Positions 17,341-25,159 of a stretch of DNA of 28,363 nucleotides are shown in pieces. Origin of the DNA: JBQTIP01 sp052388025. GTDB taxonomy: Bacteria; Actinomycetota; UBA4738; HRBIN12. The DNA lies in NCBI GenBank assembly GCA_052388025.1, contig JBQTIP010000147.1:1-28363 (forward strand), given 5' to 3'. Each line of letters begins with the position of its first letter. The stretch's first letter is position 1. Under the pieces are notes generated by a model. That model saw only the letters and a list, made by a program, of their open reading frames with translations. It made no database searches and was not told the origin of the DNA. The position numbers and the translations under genes were made by a program.

Positions 17341-18735
17341 ATGACCGACCAGAGGACAGGGTCTCCCGTTCCCGGAGCGGGTCGGGCGAGAGCCGTGGCC
17401 CGGTCCCTCTCCGAGTCCGGCGTCGAGGCCGTGGCTCTTGCCATGGTCGACAACGCCGGCGTCACCCGCGTGAAGTGCGTCCCGATCTCCCGGCTCGATC
17501 ATGCCGCGCGCTTCGGCGTCGGGCTGTCGACGGTCTTCTCGGTCTTCCTCGTGAACGACGACATCACGTCGTCGCCCGGCGTAGGGGGCCCCTCCGGGGA
17601 CCTCCGTCTGGTGCCCGATCCCGACGCCTGCGTTGCCCTGGCTGCGATGCCCGGCTGGGCGTGGGCGCCGGTCGACCAATACCAGCAGGACGGAACGATC
17701 TGGCCGGCGTGCGGTCGCTCGTTCCTGCGACGCATGACCGAGGCCCTCTCGCGGGCGAAGCTGGAGCTGCGAGGGGCGTTCGAGCCGGAGTTCTTCCTCG
17801 GACGTCGACCGGACGACGAAGGCGATCCCGTGCCCGCACATACCGGACCCGGGTACAGCGCCGTGGTCCTCAGCCGGCACGCCGATCTCGCCCTGGAGCT
17901 GATCCGGGCCCTGGAGTCCCAGGGTGTTGGGATCCTCCAGTTCCACCCGGAGTACTCGACCGGGCAGTTCGAGGTCTCGGTGCCGCACACGGACGCAGTG
18001 GGAGCAGCGGATACCAGCTTGCTGGTCCGCCAGACCATCCGGGCGGTCGCACACCGCCACGGGATGGACGCGTCGTTCGCTCCCGTGGTCTTTCCGGGGC
18101 TCGTCGGGAACGGCGCGCATCTGCACTTCAGCCTGTGGGACCGCGACGGCAAGAACATCTTCGCCGGAGGACGTGGCCCCGGGGGGCTGACCCGGCGCGG
18201 CGAGTCGTTCCTGGCAGGCGTCCTTGCGGAGCTGCCGGGCCTCACGGCCGTGACCTGCCCGAGTGTCGTCAGCTATCTCCGGCTCCAGCCGCACCACTGG
18301 GCAGGGGCCTACGCGTGCTGGGGGCCCGAGAATCGCGAGGCGGCGCTGCGGTTCGTCACCGGCATGGTCGGGGATCGCCCGGGCTCGACGAACATGGAGC
18401 TGAAGGCGATCGACGGCGCCGCGAATCCCTACCTCGTCGCCGGCTCGGTGATCGCCGCAGGAATCTCCGGCATGGAGCGGAACCTCGAGCTGCCGCCCCC
18501 GACAACGGACGACCCCTCCACCTACTCGGCCGGACGGCTACGGAGCTTGGGCATCCGGAGGCTCCCGGCCTCGCTGGGGGAGGCGATCGCCGCGATGGAG
18601 GCCTCGGCGGTTCTTCGCTCGGCCATGGGCGATTTCCTGTTCGACGCGTTCGTCGCCACGCGGCGGGGCGAGCGGAAGGCCTTCGGGGGAATGGATGACG
18701 AGGCCGCGGTCCGGGCACATCGGTGGCGCTACTGA
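17341..18735 (+). CDS. glutamine-synthetase-like gamma-glutamyl ligase (1)
   Basis: A 464-residue member of the glutamine synthetase family. Metal and substrate residues are kept: FEPEFFLG (Glu148, Glu150), FHPEYSTGQFEVS (Glu204, Glu211), GNGAHLHFSLWD (His260, His262), ENRE (331-333) and NMELKAIDGAANPYL (Glu353). The CWGPENRE and ELKAIDGAANPY forms differ from housekeeping GlnA (which has NRxxxxRxP and RxPDxxANPY) and match PuuA/IpuC/FluG-type ligases that join glutamate to amines other than ammonia. The gene directly downstream is a FluG-type amidohydrolase, as in the fused fungal FluG. Start ATG 17341 has only GGCGAGG adjacent; a GTG at 17302 would add 13 residues. The amine substrate is unknown. 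Confidence 0.9.
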   Translation: MTDQRTGSPVPGAGRARAVARSLSESGVEAVALAMVDNAGVTRVKCVPISRLDHAARFGVGLSTVFSVFLVNDDITSSPGVGGPSGDLRLVPDPDACVALAAMPGWAWAPVDQYQQDGTIWPACGRSFLRRMTEALSRAKLELRGAFEPEFFLGRRPDDEGDPVPAHTGPGYSAVVLSRHADLALELIRALESQGVGILQFHPEYSTGQFEVSVPHTDAVGAADTSLLVRQTIRAVAHRHGMDASFAPVVFPGLVGNGAHLHFSLWDRDGKNIFAGGRGPGGLTRRGESFLAGVLAELPGLTAVTCPSVVSYLRLQPHHWAGAYACWGPENREAALRFVTGMVGDRPGSTNMELKAIDGAANPYLVAGSVIAAGISGMERNLELPPPTTDDPSTYSAGRLRSLGIRRLPASLGEAIAAMEASAVLRSAMGDFLFDAFVATRRGERKAFGGMDDEAAVRAHRWRY

Positions 18736-18751
18736 GGAGGAGGTGAGGCGT

Positions 18752-19927
18752 ATGGCCCGGGTCGACCTGTCGCACGCCGAGGTGATCGACGCGCACGTGC
18801 ACCCCTACCGGTTGGACGACCTGCTGGCGAAGGGCTCGCGAGGCTTCGACGCCCGCATGACGTTCATGGGCGAGTCATATTCCTCCTCCTCGCAGATGGT
18901 CCCGGAGCTCTGGCCGCTCGTGGAGGGTTTCGCCGACTCGACCCTGCTCTCGATGGTGCTTCGTCGGTGGCTCGCGGAGCATCTCGGCTGTGAGCCGACT
19001 CGGGAGGCGGTGACGGCCGCCCGAGACGCCGCCCTGCGCGCCGATCCCGTCGCCTACACGCGTGGCCTCCTCGAGGCCGAGCGCATCGTCGGCATCCTGT
19101 CCGACGACGGCTACCCGCAGCCCTCCGTCCCGCCGGAGGAGTTCGAGAAGACCATCGGGGCGGCGGTCTATCGGGTCGCCCGCCTGGAGCCCTGGGTGCT
19201 CCGGCACCGGGAGGGCTCGTTCGACGACCTCGTCTCGGGGGTGGAGCACGAGGCCGCGACGGCCGCCGGCGATCCGCGGTGCGTGGCCTACAAGTCGATC
19301 ATCGCGTACCGCTCAGGGCTGGACGTAGGGAACCCGGGCGCGGCCGAGGCCGCGGATGCCTTCGAGCGATGGCGCTCCGACGGCTGGCGGGAGAGCCGGG
19401 AGCACGGGAAGCCGGTCCGCGACTTCCTCCTTCGGAAGGCCCTGTCGGAGGCCAAGCGGCACGACCGCCCGTTCCACATCCACTGCGGAGCAGGGGACCC
19501 CGACATCGACCTCGTCCACGCGCGCCCGGAGGGCCTGTTCCGGCTACTCGTCGATCATCAATCCCAGCCGATCGTGCTGATCCACGCGGGCTACCCGTGG
19601 ATGCAGGAGACCGCCTATATCGCGTCGGTCCTCCCGAACGTCTACCTGGAGATCTCCGAGCTGGTCCCGTGGGGGTGGGGCATGGTCGAGTGGGCCCTGG
19701 AAGTGCTCGTGGGCACGGCGCCGGCCGCGAAGATCCTTTACGGGTCGGACGAGGCTGGAGAGCCGGAGGCGTTCTGGATCTCAGCGCGCCTCGTCCGGCG
19801 CGCGCTCACCCGGGTCCTCGACGGCTTCGTGGACCGCGACTACCTGACGGCCGAGGAAGGTGAGCGGATCGGCCGCGAGGTCCTGGGGGGCAACACCCGA
19901 CGGCTGCACGGGATCGCGGCTTCGTAG
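18752..19927 (+). CDS. FluG-type amidohydrolase (amidohydrolase 2 family)
   Basis: A 391-residue TIM-barrel metal-dependent hydrolase. Likely metal residues are His15 and His17 (VIDAHVHPYR), Lys181 (AYKSIIAYR), His242/His244 (FHIHCGAGDP), His278 (VLIHAGYP) and Asp333 (LYGSDEAGE). The long insert between the first histidines and the YKSI segment, and the IHAGYPWMQETAYIASVLPNVYLEIS region, are those of the N-terminal half of FluG-like proteins. It starts 16 bases after the ligase stop behind GAGGAGGTGAGG, so the two are co-transcribed; an earlier in-frame ATG at 18695 lies inside the ligase gene. It probably hydrolyses a gamma-glutamyl or amide intermediate, or the carboxylate substrate of the ligase; that role is inference. 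Confidence 0.9.
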   Translation: MARVDLSHAEVIDAHVHPYRLDDLLAKGSRGFDARMTFMGESYSSSSQMVPELWPLVEGFADSTLLSMVLRRWLAEHLGCEPTREAVTAARDAALRADPVAYTRGLLEAERIVGILSDDGYPQPSVPPEEFEKTIGAAVYRVARLEPWVLRHREGSFDDLVSGVEHEAATAAGDPRCVAYKSIIAYRSGLDVGNPGAAEAADAFERWRSDGWRESREHGKPVRDFLLRKALSEAKRHDRPFHIHCGAGDPDIDLVHARPEGLFRLLVDHQSQPIVLIHAGYPWMQETAYIASVLPNVYLEISELVPWGWGMVEWALEVLVGTAPAAKILYGSDEAGEPEAFWISARLVRRALTRVLDGFVDRDYLTAEEGERIGREVLGGNTRRLHGIAAS

Positions 19928-19952
19928 CGCAACCGGCGTGCGGTCCAACCGA

Positions 19953-21302
19953 TCAGTACTTCAGGAAGTGGCCGCGGTGCTGAGAGTCCTCGTCGGCCGC
20001 CGAATACGCCTCCCACTCCGACCGGCGGACGGCGACGTAGGACCGGGTCAACAGCTCCCCGAGAGCTCCGGTGAGGACCTCGTCGCCCTCGAGGTGCTTC
20101 AGCGCCTGCTCGAGGGTCGTCGGATAGCGGTGCGCTCCGCGCGTCTCTCGCTCGTCGTCTGAGAGCGTCGCCGGGTCGACCTCGAGCGGCTCCGGCGGCT
20201 CCATCCGGCGCTCGATCCCGTCGAGGCCGGCCGCGATGAGGCCGCCGAACGCGAGGTAAGGGTTGCACGACGCGTCCGCCGGCTTGTACTCCAGGTTGGT
20301 CGAGGGCTGCTCCAGGCCCCAGAAGGTCGACGGCACCCGAACGCTGGCCTCCCGGTTGTCCGGCCCCCAGCACACGAAGGCGGAGCTCCAGTACTGCGGC
20401 AGCAGCCGCTGGTAGGAGTTGAACGAGGGAGCTGTGAGCGCGAGGAGTCCGGGAAGATGGGCCAGGATCCCGGCCACGAACCCCTCAGCCGTCTTCGACA
20501 GTCCGAGGCGCCCCGAAGGGTCGTGGAACAGGTTCCGCTCGCCGGCCGCATCCCAGACGCTGAAGTGGATGTGCGCGCCGTTGCCGGCCTGCTCCGGCCA
20601 CGGCTTCGGGGCGAGCGATGCCGCCAGCCCGAGCCCGGCCGCGACCCCGCGGATCGTCTCGCGGACCAGTATCTGCGTGTCTGCCGCCTCAACGGCCGGC
20701 AGGTGGGCCACGGAGAGCTCCTGCTGCCCGTGGCCCAGCTCCGCGTAGTACTGCTCCAGCGCGATCCCCTGGTCGTCCAGCGCCTGGACGATCCCGTCCA
20801 CCACTTCTTGCGAGGCCGTCATCCCGACGGTCGAGAAGCAAAGGCTCTGGTCGATGGGGACCCAACGACCGTCCGTCTCCCGAGCGAGGCTGAACTCGTT
20901 CTCCACCGCGCACCTGAGCACCATGTCTCGCTCGGCCAGGCGGTCGGCCATGCGCCGCAGGAAGTTCCTGGGCCCGGCCTCGTACGGCTGGCCGTCGAGA
21001 CGCACGTGGTCGACCAGCATGGCGGCCGAGTGCGGCGCGTAGGGCAAGATCGTGAACGTCGACGGGTCCGGCACGAGGCGGATCTCGCCGACCGGGCCCA
21101 TCCCAGCGACCGGCTGGAGCTGGTCGAGCGAGTTCATGGCCTGCATGGCCACGGTCAAGCCGATGCCGGTTCGGATCCGGTCCTCCAGGCGGTCCACGTG
21201 GGCGGACTTGCCCCGCACCACGCCGCCGTTGTCGCAGTACAGGAACCGGACGAGCCGGACCCCCGCCTCCCGGCAGGCGGCGACCACCTCTTCGGGCGTC
21301 AT
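19953..21302 (-). CDS. glutamine-synthetase-like gamma-glutamyl ligase (2)
   Basis: A 449-residue paralogue of the ligase at 17341, on the opposite strand. Conserved positions: ENEFSL (Glu134, Glu136), YYAELGHGQQELS (Glu188, Glu195), GNGAHIHFSVWD (His244, His246), CWGPDNREASVRV (316-318) and NLEYKPADASCNPYL (Glu338). Like its partner it belongs to the amine-ligating branch rather than to housekeeping GlnA. I chose ATG 21302 because AAGGA lies seven bases upstream; the longer frame from 21359 would overlap the permease gene by 47 bases. It follows the APC permease stop by ten bases, so transporter and ligase are co-expressed, and the natural reading is that the permease imports the amine which this enzyme gamma-glutamylates. 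Confidence 0.92.
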   Translation of the reverse strand: MTPEEVVAACREAGVRLVRFLYCDNGGVVRGKSAHVDRLEDRIRTGIGLTVAMQAMNSLDQLQPVAGMGPVGEIRLVPDPSTFTILPYAPHSAAMLVDHVRLDGQPYEAGPRNFLRRMADRLAERDMVLRCAVENEFSLARETDGRWVPIDQSLCFSTVGMTASQEVVDGIVQALDDQGIALEQYYAELGHGQQELSVAHLPAVEAADTQILVRETIRGVAAGLGLAASLAPKPWPEQAGNGAHIHFSVWDAAGERNLFHDPSGRLGLSKTAEGFVAGILAHLPGLLALTAPSFNSYQRLLPQYWSSAFVCWGPDNREASVRVPSTFWGLEQPSTNLEYKPADASCNPYLAFGGLIAAGLDGIERRMEPPEPLEVDPATLSDDERETRGAHRYPTTLEQALKHLEGDEVLTGALGELLTRSYVAVRRSEWEAYSAADEDSQHRGHFLKY

Positions 21303-21312
21303 GCCCGGGTCC

Positions 21313-22815
21313 TTAGGTGCCTGCCCCGCCGCCTCCTCCGGCCGGCTCGGGCATGGCAAGCAGCTCCTGGTCCGTCCTGCCCCTGCGGGTTCGCTCGGAG
21401 ATCACGTAGACGGCCACCCCGATCGCGACCGAGACGACGACGATGGGGACGACCCACGCGTTCCATGCGGCCGTCGTCGCGAACCCGGGACCGTACCACG
21501 TTGCCGTGAACACCCATACCGCGGCGAGCACGTTCGCGATGAACCCGACGACCCCGCACAGATACAGGAACCAGAGCGGCACGGCCAGGACCTGCTCGAA
21601 CTTCTCCGGGAACCAGCGCTTCACGAAGTAGACGTCGACGAACAGCAGGACCATCGAGGCGCACCAGATGACGGTCACCCCGGCCAGCAGGGCGAAGTAC
21701 GGCTTGCCCAGGTCACCCCCCGCCGCCTGTCCGAACAGGAAGTACATGGCAACGGTGATGAGCGTGGCCAGGGCGGTCTGGAGCCACACCGCGTTCGCCG
21801 GGACCTTGTTCCTGTTGACCTGTGCGATCTGATGCGGCAGCCGCTTCTCCAGGCCCGACACGAACAGCAGGCGGGCGAACGAGTAGTTGTAGATCGCCGT
21901 GTTCGACAGGAAGAACCACAGGAGGATCAGCGCAACGATGTTCCCGAGGACATCGCCGATCGCGATCTGCACGCCCAGCGGGCCGCCGGTGAGGTAGTCG
22001 TAGCCCTCGGGCACGCCGACGACCACCATGTTCGCGAAGGTCGTCCACAGGTACGCCGCCATCACGATGACGCAACCCCAGAACAGGTACTTCTTGATCG
22101 CGTCCTCGCTCCTGATCTCGACGCCCATGTTCAGGGGCACCTCAATCCCCAGCAAGGCCAGAACGGCGAAGGAGTACGCCGTGAAGTTGGTGTACACGAA
22201 CGGATCCCAGCTCTCGCCCGCGAACGAGGTGACCGACGCGTTCCCTTTCAACAGCCAGACGAGCCCGGCCAGGCCCATCACGAAGAGGGCGGCGGCGTAG
22301 AAGTAGAACTGGAAGTTGACGTAGTTCTGCGACACGCGCTGCCGCAGGATCGACAGGTACGCGGAGAACCAGATCACGGCCAGGATCACGGCCCCCTGCT
22401 GCCAGCTCTCGCTCAGGCAGTCGAAGTCGCACAGGTATCGCGCGAAGGCCACGACCAGCGAGGCGGCGATCACCATGACCAGCGGCCCGGGCCACCACGC
22501 CAGGAACCCGGCGAAGAACCCCCAGAACGGCCCGAGGGCCTTGTGGGTCCAGACGTACAGGGATCCCTCCTCGGGGAACATCCGGCCGAGCTGCGCAGTA
22601 ACGAACGCCCCCGGGATGAGGAACGTCAGGAACGACAGGATCCAGACGATGAACATCGAGGGCCCGTTCGGGGCGAGCCCCGCCGAGTTGGTGATGAACA
22701 GGACGATGCCCACGAAGATGACCACGAGGTCGAACGCGGTGAGCTGCTTGGTGGTCAGGAGGACCGGGGCGAGCTTCTCGGAGATCATCGCCCGCTCGTC
22801 TGCCGGCGTTGCCAT
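21313..22815 (-). CDS. APC-superfamily amino acid/amine permease
   Basis: A 500-residue inner-membrane transporter with about 12 hydrophobic helices. The first helix region (LTAFDLVVIFVGIVLFITNSAG) and the EEGSLYVWTHKALGPFWGFFAGFLAWW segment correspond to the substrate-binding unwound helix 1 and helix 2-3 of APC antiporters/symporters; ALLGIEVPLNMGVEIRSEDA is the helix 6 counterpart, with Glu-Val-Pro instead of the more common Phe-Glu. A Gly/Pro-rich C-terminal tail follows the last helix. ATG 22815 is preceded by GGGGAGG at ideal spacing; a GTG two codons earlier is in frame but worse placed. First gene of an operon with the second gamma-glutamyl ligase; a 190-base leader with inverted repeats precedes it. 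Confidence 0.93.
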   Translation of the reverse strand: MATPADERAMISEKLAPVLLTTKQLTAFDLVVIFVGIVLFITNSAGLAPNGPSMFIVWILSFLTFLIPGAFVTAQLGRMFPEEGSLYVWTHKALGPFWGFFAGFLAWWPGPLVMVIAASLVVAFARYLCDFDCLSESWQQGAVILAVIWFSAYLSILRQRVSQNYVNFQFYFYAAALFVMGLAGLVWLLKGNASVTSFAGESWDPFVYTNFTAYSFAVLALLGIEVPLNMGVEIRSEDAIKKYLFWGCVIVMAAYLWTTFANMVVVGVPEGYDYLTGGPLGVQIAIGDVLGNIVALILLWFFLSNTAIYNYSFARLLFVSGLEKRLPHQIAQVNRNKVPANAVWLQTALATLITVAMYFLFGQAAGGDLGKPYFALLAGVTVIWCASMVLLFVDVYFVKRWFPEKFEQVLAVPLWFLYLCGVVGFIANVLAAVWVFTATWYGPGFATTAAWNAWVVPIVVVSVAIGVAVYVISERTRRGRTDQELLAMPEPAGGGGGAGT

Positions 22816-23005
22816 AGACACCTCCCCATGCCTGTGAGGCGCGGACTCCCCCCGTGATCAGTAGAGGTTCCTCGCCCCAAGCCTGATCGATCCGGGCCAG
22901 ATTGTTGCCCCTTTGGCCCACCGTGTCCAGAGCTGCTCCCGACGTGAGGCCTCCCGACGCTCGCACCGGACGGGCATAGACTTGGGTCTTCAGGGAGCTT
23001 GATCA
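22816..23005. promoter_or_regulatory. divergent intergenic region with inverted and direct repeats
   Basis: The only sizeable regulatory region between divergent genes in the second half of the window. It holds a 6-base inverted repeat GGGCCA/TGGCCC (22894-22899 and 22914-22919, 14-base loop), a 6-base inverted repeat GATCAG/CTGATC (22856-22861 and 22883-22888) enclosing GAGGTTCCTC, and a direct repeat CTCCCGACG (22936-22944 and 22951-22959, 15-base period). Read on the minus strand, the inverted repeats would form stem-loops in the 5' leader of the permease mRNA. On the plus strand a weak TAGACT box near 22976 could serve the amidase gene. Riboswitch, attenuator or protein-binding sites are all possible; no known class is established. 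Confidence 0.45.
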
Positions 23006-24016
23006 TTGGACGTCGTCACGTACCGCCCGGAACCCTCAGAGTTCGCCTGGACGTTCGGAGGTGTAAAGCCGGTCCGGAGCGTAGGGCCCGGAACCGTCAT
23101 GGAGCTGTGGACCGAGGACGCCTTCGGCGGCAAGGTCCGCGGGCCGCACGACGTGATCTCTCGGGTCATCGAGTTCCCGTTCGTGAACCCGCAGACGGGC
23201 CCTTTCTTCGTTGAGGGCGCCGAGCCCGGGGACACGCTCGCGATCCACTTCGTGTCGATCGAGCCCTCGCGGGACTGGGCGGCCTCGACGACCGTTCCCC
23301 TGTTCGGGGCGCTCACGTCGACCCACCAGACGGCGACGCTGCAGGACCCGCTCCCCGAGGTCGTATGGATCTACGACGTGGACGCGTTGAAGCGGACCGT
23401 TACCTACCGTGCCGCCTACGGCGACTACTCTGTCGAGCTCCCCCTCGATCCGATGCACGGCACCGTGGGCGTCGCGCCGGCGGCGTTCGAGGCTCGCTCA
23501 TCGCTGGTCCCCGACGCGCACGGTGGCAACATGGACACCCCCGAGATGCGGGCGGGAACGACCTGCTACCTCGGCGTGAATGTCGAGGGGGCGCTCTTCT
23601 CGATCGGCGATGGGCACTGCCGCCAGGGCGAGGGCGAGACGTGCGGGGTCGCGGTCGAGGCGGCCATGAACACCGTGATCGCGATCGATCTCATCAAGGG
23701 CGCGAGCACGCCGTGGCCCCGCCTAGAGAACGACGACCACGTGATGTCCACGGGCTCGGCGCGGCCGCTCGAGGACGCCTTCCGCATCGCGCACGCCGAC
23801 ATGGTGGAGTGGCTCTCGAACGCCTACGGATTCGCGAAGCTCGACGCGTATCAGCTCCTCACCCAGGTCTCGGAGAGTCCGGTGGCCAACGTCTGCGACC
23901 CGAACTACACGTTCCTGGCCAAGGTGGCGAAGCGCCATCTGCCCCGCGTGGACCACTACGGCGGCGCGCACGGCCACCTGAAGGAGATCGCCGAGGAGTA
24001 TCGGAAGTCGCGATAG
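23006..24016 (+). CDS. acetamidase/formamidase family amidase
   Basis: A 336-residue member of the acetamidase/formamidase family (FmdA/AmdA type), which hydrolyses short amides to the acid and ammonia in the cytoplasm. Motifs in order: GPGTVMELWTEDAFGG near 27-42, PFFVEGAEPGDTLAIHF at 66-82, VPDAHGGNMDTPEM (Asp170, His172, Asn175, Asp177), SIGDGHCRQGEGE (199-211, catalytic acidic and His residues) and DDHVMSTGSARPLEDA. The start is TTG 23006 with AGGGAG about ten bases upstream; there is no ATG before residue 32. It is divergent from the permease and ligase operon and shares its regulatory region, suggesting it acts on the same amide or amine source. Confidence 0.92.
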   Translation: MDVVTYRPEPSEFAWTFGGVKPVRSVGPGTVMELWTEDAFGGKVRGPHDVISRVIEFPFVNPQTGPFFVEGAEPGDTLAIHFVSIEPSRDWAASTTVPLFGALTSTHQTATLQDPLPEVVWIYDVDALKRTVTYRAAYGDYSVELPLDPMHGTVGVAPAAFEARSSLVPDAHGGNMDTPEMRAGTTCYLGVNVEGALFSIGDGHCRQGEGETCGVAVEAAMNTVIAIDLIKGASTPWPRLENDDHVMSTGSARPLEDAFRIAHADMVEWLSNAYGFAKLDAYQLLTQVSESPVANVCDPNYTFLAKVAKRHLPRVDHYGGAHGHLKEIAEEYRKSR

Positions 24017-24042
24017 ATGCGAGCGGGCCCGGCGGAATCCGT

Positions 24043-24270
24043 CTACGGGTTCGGGAGCCCGCCGCGGCGGCCCTGCTGCGGTCCGGAGCGGCGTTCGAAC
24101 TCCCGGCGGAACCGGTGCATGCGGTAGCGGAACCAGTAGTAGCCGGCCGTCGCGAGCAGCATCACGGCCAGTACCAGCGAGAGCGCGATGATGAGCGCCG
24201 TCTTCACGACGACCGCCAGCACGCCGAAGATGGCCGCGAGCAGAAGCAGGATCAGGACGAACGTGAGCAC
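24043..24270 (-). CDS. small two-helix membrane protein (75 aa)
   Basis: The first 45 residues are two almost uninterrupted hydrophobic helices (LTFVLILLLLAAIFGVLAVV and TALIIALSLVLAVMLLATAG), followed by an aromatic-basic boundary (YYWFRYRMHRF) and an Arg/Gly-rich cytoplasmic tail ending LPNP. I do not know a function; short proteins of this shape are common in actinobacterial genomes. The GTG start at 24270 has AGGATG upstream and lies nine bases after the stop of the hydrolase gene, so it is the last gene of that operon. Confidence 0.7.
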   Translation of the reverse strand: MLTFVLILLLLAAIFGVLAVVVKTALIIALSLVLAVMLLATAGYYWFRYRMHRFRREFERRSGPQQGRRGGLPNP

Positions 24271-24279
24271 CGATTCATC

Positions 24280-25152
24280 CTACGACACGATCTCGCGAGC
24301 GAACCGGGCGATGCGCCGGGCGACCGCGTCCGGGCGCTGGAGGGGGATGTCGTGGATGCCGTCGATCCAATCGAACCGCACCGGGGGCCCGATCGCGCGA
24401 ACCGCTGAGGCGGCGGCTCGCTTGGCCTCGACGAAGCCCTCCTCGCCAGGCGCCGGGTCGCGGGTCCGCGCGGCTAGGACCAGCGTTGGTGGGCGGATCC
24501 GCCGGAGCAGCGCGAGCGTGTCCTGTTCCCACATGGCGCGGAGGATCCGGAAGTGGTTCCGGCGCGACAGGCGGGGATGGATCCGCCCCTCTCGGTCGAC
24601 GCGCATGTAGGAGAGGAACACCGCCTCCATCTCGAGGGTTAGGGGCAGGCGCGCGTCCAGGTGCTCTCCGAGCATCGCCCGGAACTCCTGGACGCGAAGG
24701 CCCTTCAGCTCCGGCGGCGCGAGCATGGTTTTGACCGTCGCCCAGTCCATCCGGTGGCGCATCGTCATGAACCCTCCGTCCAGCAGGACGGCGCCGAAGA
24801 CGCGCCGGGGATGCCTCACGGCCAGCTCGAGCGCGACCGATGCCCCCCACGAGTGCCCCAGGACCACGGGGCGACCTAGGCGTAGGCCGCGGATCACGGC
24901 GACCGCGTCGTCGGTCAGGTGCCCGAACCCGTACCCATGGTCGGGCTTGCCGCTCCCCCCGTGGCCGCGCTGATCGTAGGCGACCACCCGGAAGGCCCCG
25001 GCCAGGTGCGGGGCCACGAAGTCGAAGATGTGGGAGGAGGACGCCAGTCCGTGGAGGAACATCAGCGGCGGTCCGGCACCGGGCCACTCGCGGACCGCCA
25101 GCCGAACGCCGGCGCTCGCGATCGTCGTCTCGGTCGGAACGGCCCGCCGCAC
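24280..25152 (-). CDS. alpha/beta hydrolase
   Basis: A 290-residue serine hydrolase of the alpha/beta fold. The oxyanion-hole segment MFLHGLASSSHIFDF (His34-Gly35), the AYDQRGHGGSGKP turn, the nucleophile elbow VLGHSWGAS (Ser101) and a late histidine in IDGIHDIPLQRP are visible; the acid residue is probably the Asp in LAARTRDP. A cap domain rich in Met and Arg (about 120-200) separates the two halves. The substrate (ester, lactone, epoxide or C-C bond) cannot be told. I chose GTG 25152, eight bases after the stop of the upstream membrane-protein gene; an upstream GTG-type start would overlap that gene by about 100 bases. Confidence 0.88.
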   Translation of the reverse strand: MRRAVPTETTIASAGVRLAVREWPGAGPPLMFLHGLASSSHIFDFVAPHLAGAFRVVAYDQRGHGGSGKPDHGYGFGHLTDDAVAVIRGLRLGRPVVLGHSWGASVALELAVRHPRRVFGAVLLDGGFMTMRHRMDWATVKTMLAPPELKGLRVQEFRAMLGEHLDARLPLTLEMEAVFLSYMRVDREGRIHPRLSRRNHFRILRAMWEQDTLALLRRIRPPTLVLAARTRDPAPGEEGFVEAKRAAASAVRAIGPPVRFDWIDGIHDIPLQRPDAVARRIARFAREIVS

Positions 25153-25159
25153 GTGCCGT

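Noticed and set aside
17341..21302. Housekeeping glutamine synthetase (GlnA)
   Set aside because: Arginine and glutamate motifs match the amine-ligating branch, and no GlnA adenylylation-site pattern is evident.
21052..22857. 600-codon plus-strand open frame opposite the APC permease
   Set aside because: His/Glu/Arg-rich shadow of a clear 12-helix permease on the other strand.
22881..22917. Bona fide glycine riboswitch upstream of the APC permease
   Set aside because: Core words are similar, but CUCUCAGG is replaced by CGAUCAGG and no 5' complement for the P2 helix is found; kept only as a weak lead.
22856..22919. TPP riboswitch on the plus strand (GCCTGATCGATCCGGGCCAGAT resembles its 3' half)
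   Set aside because: The required CUGAGA element and the 5' half are absent, and the context is not thiamine metabolism.
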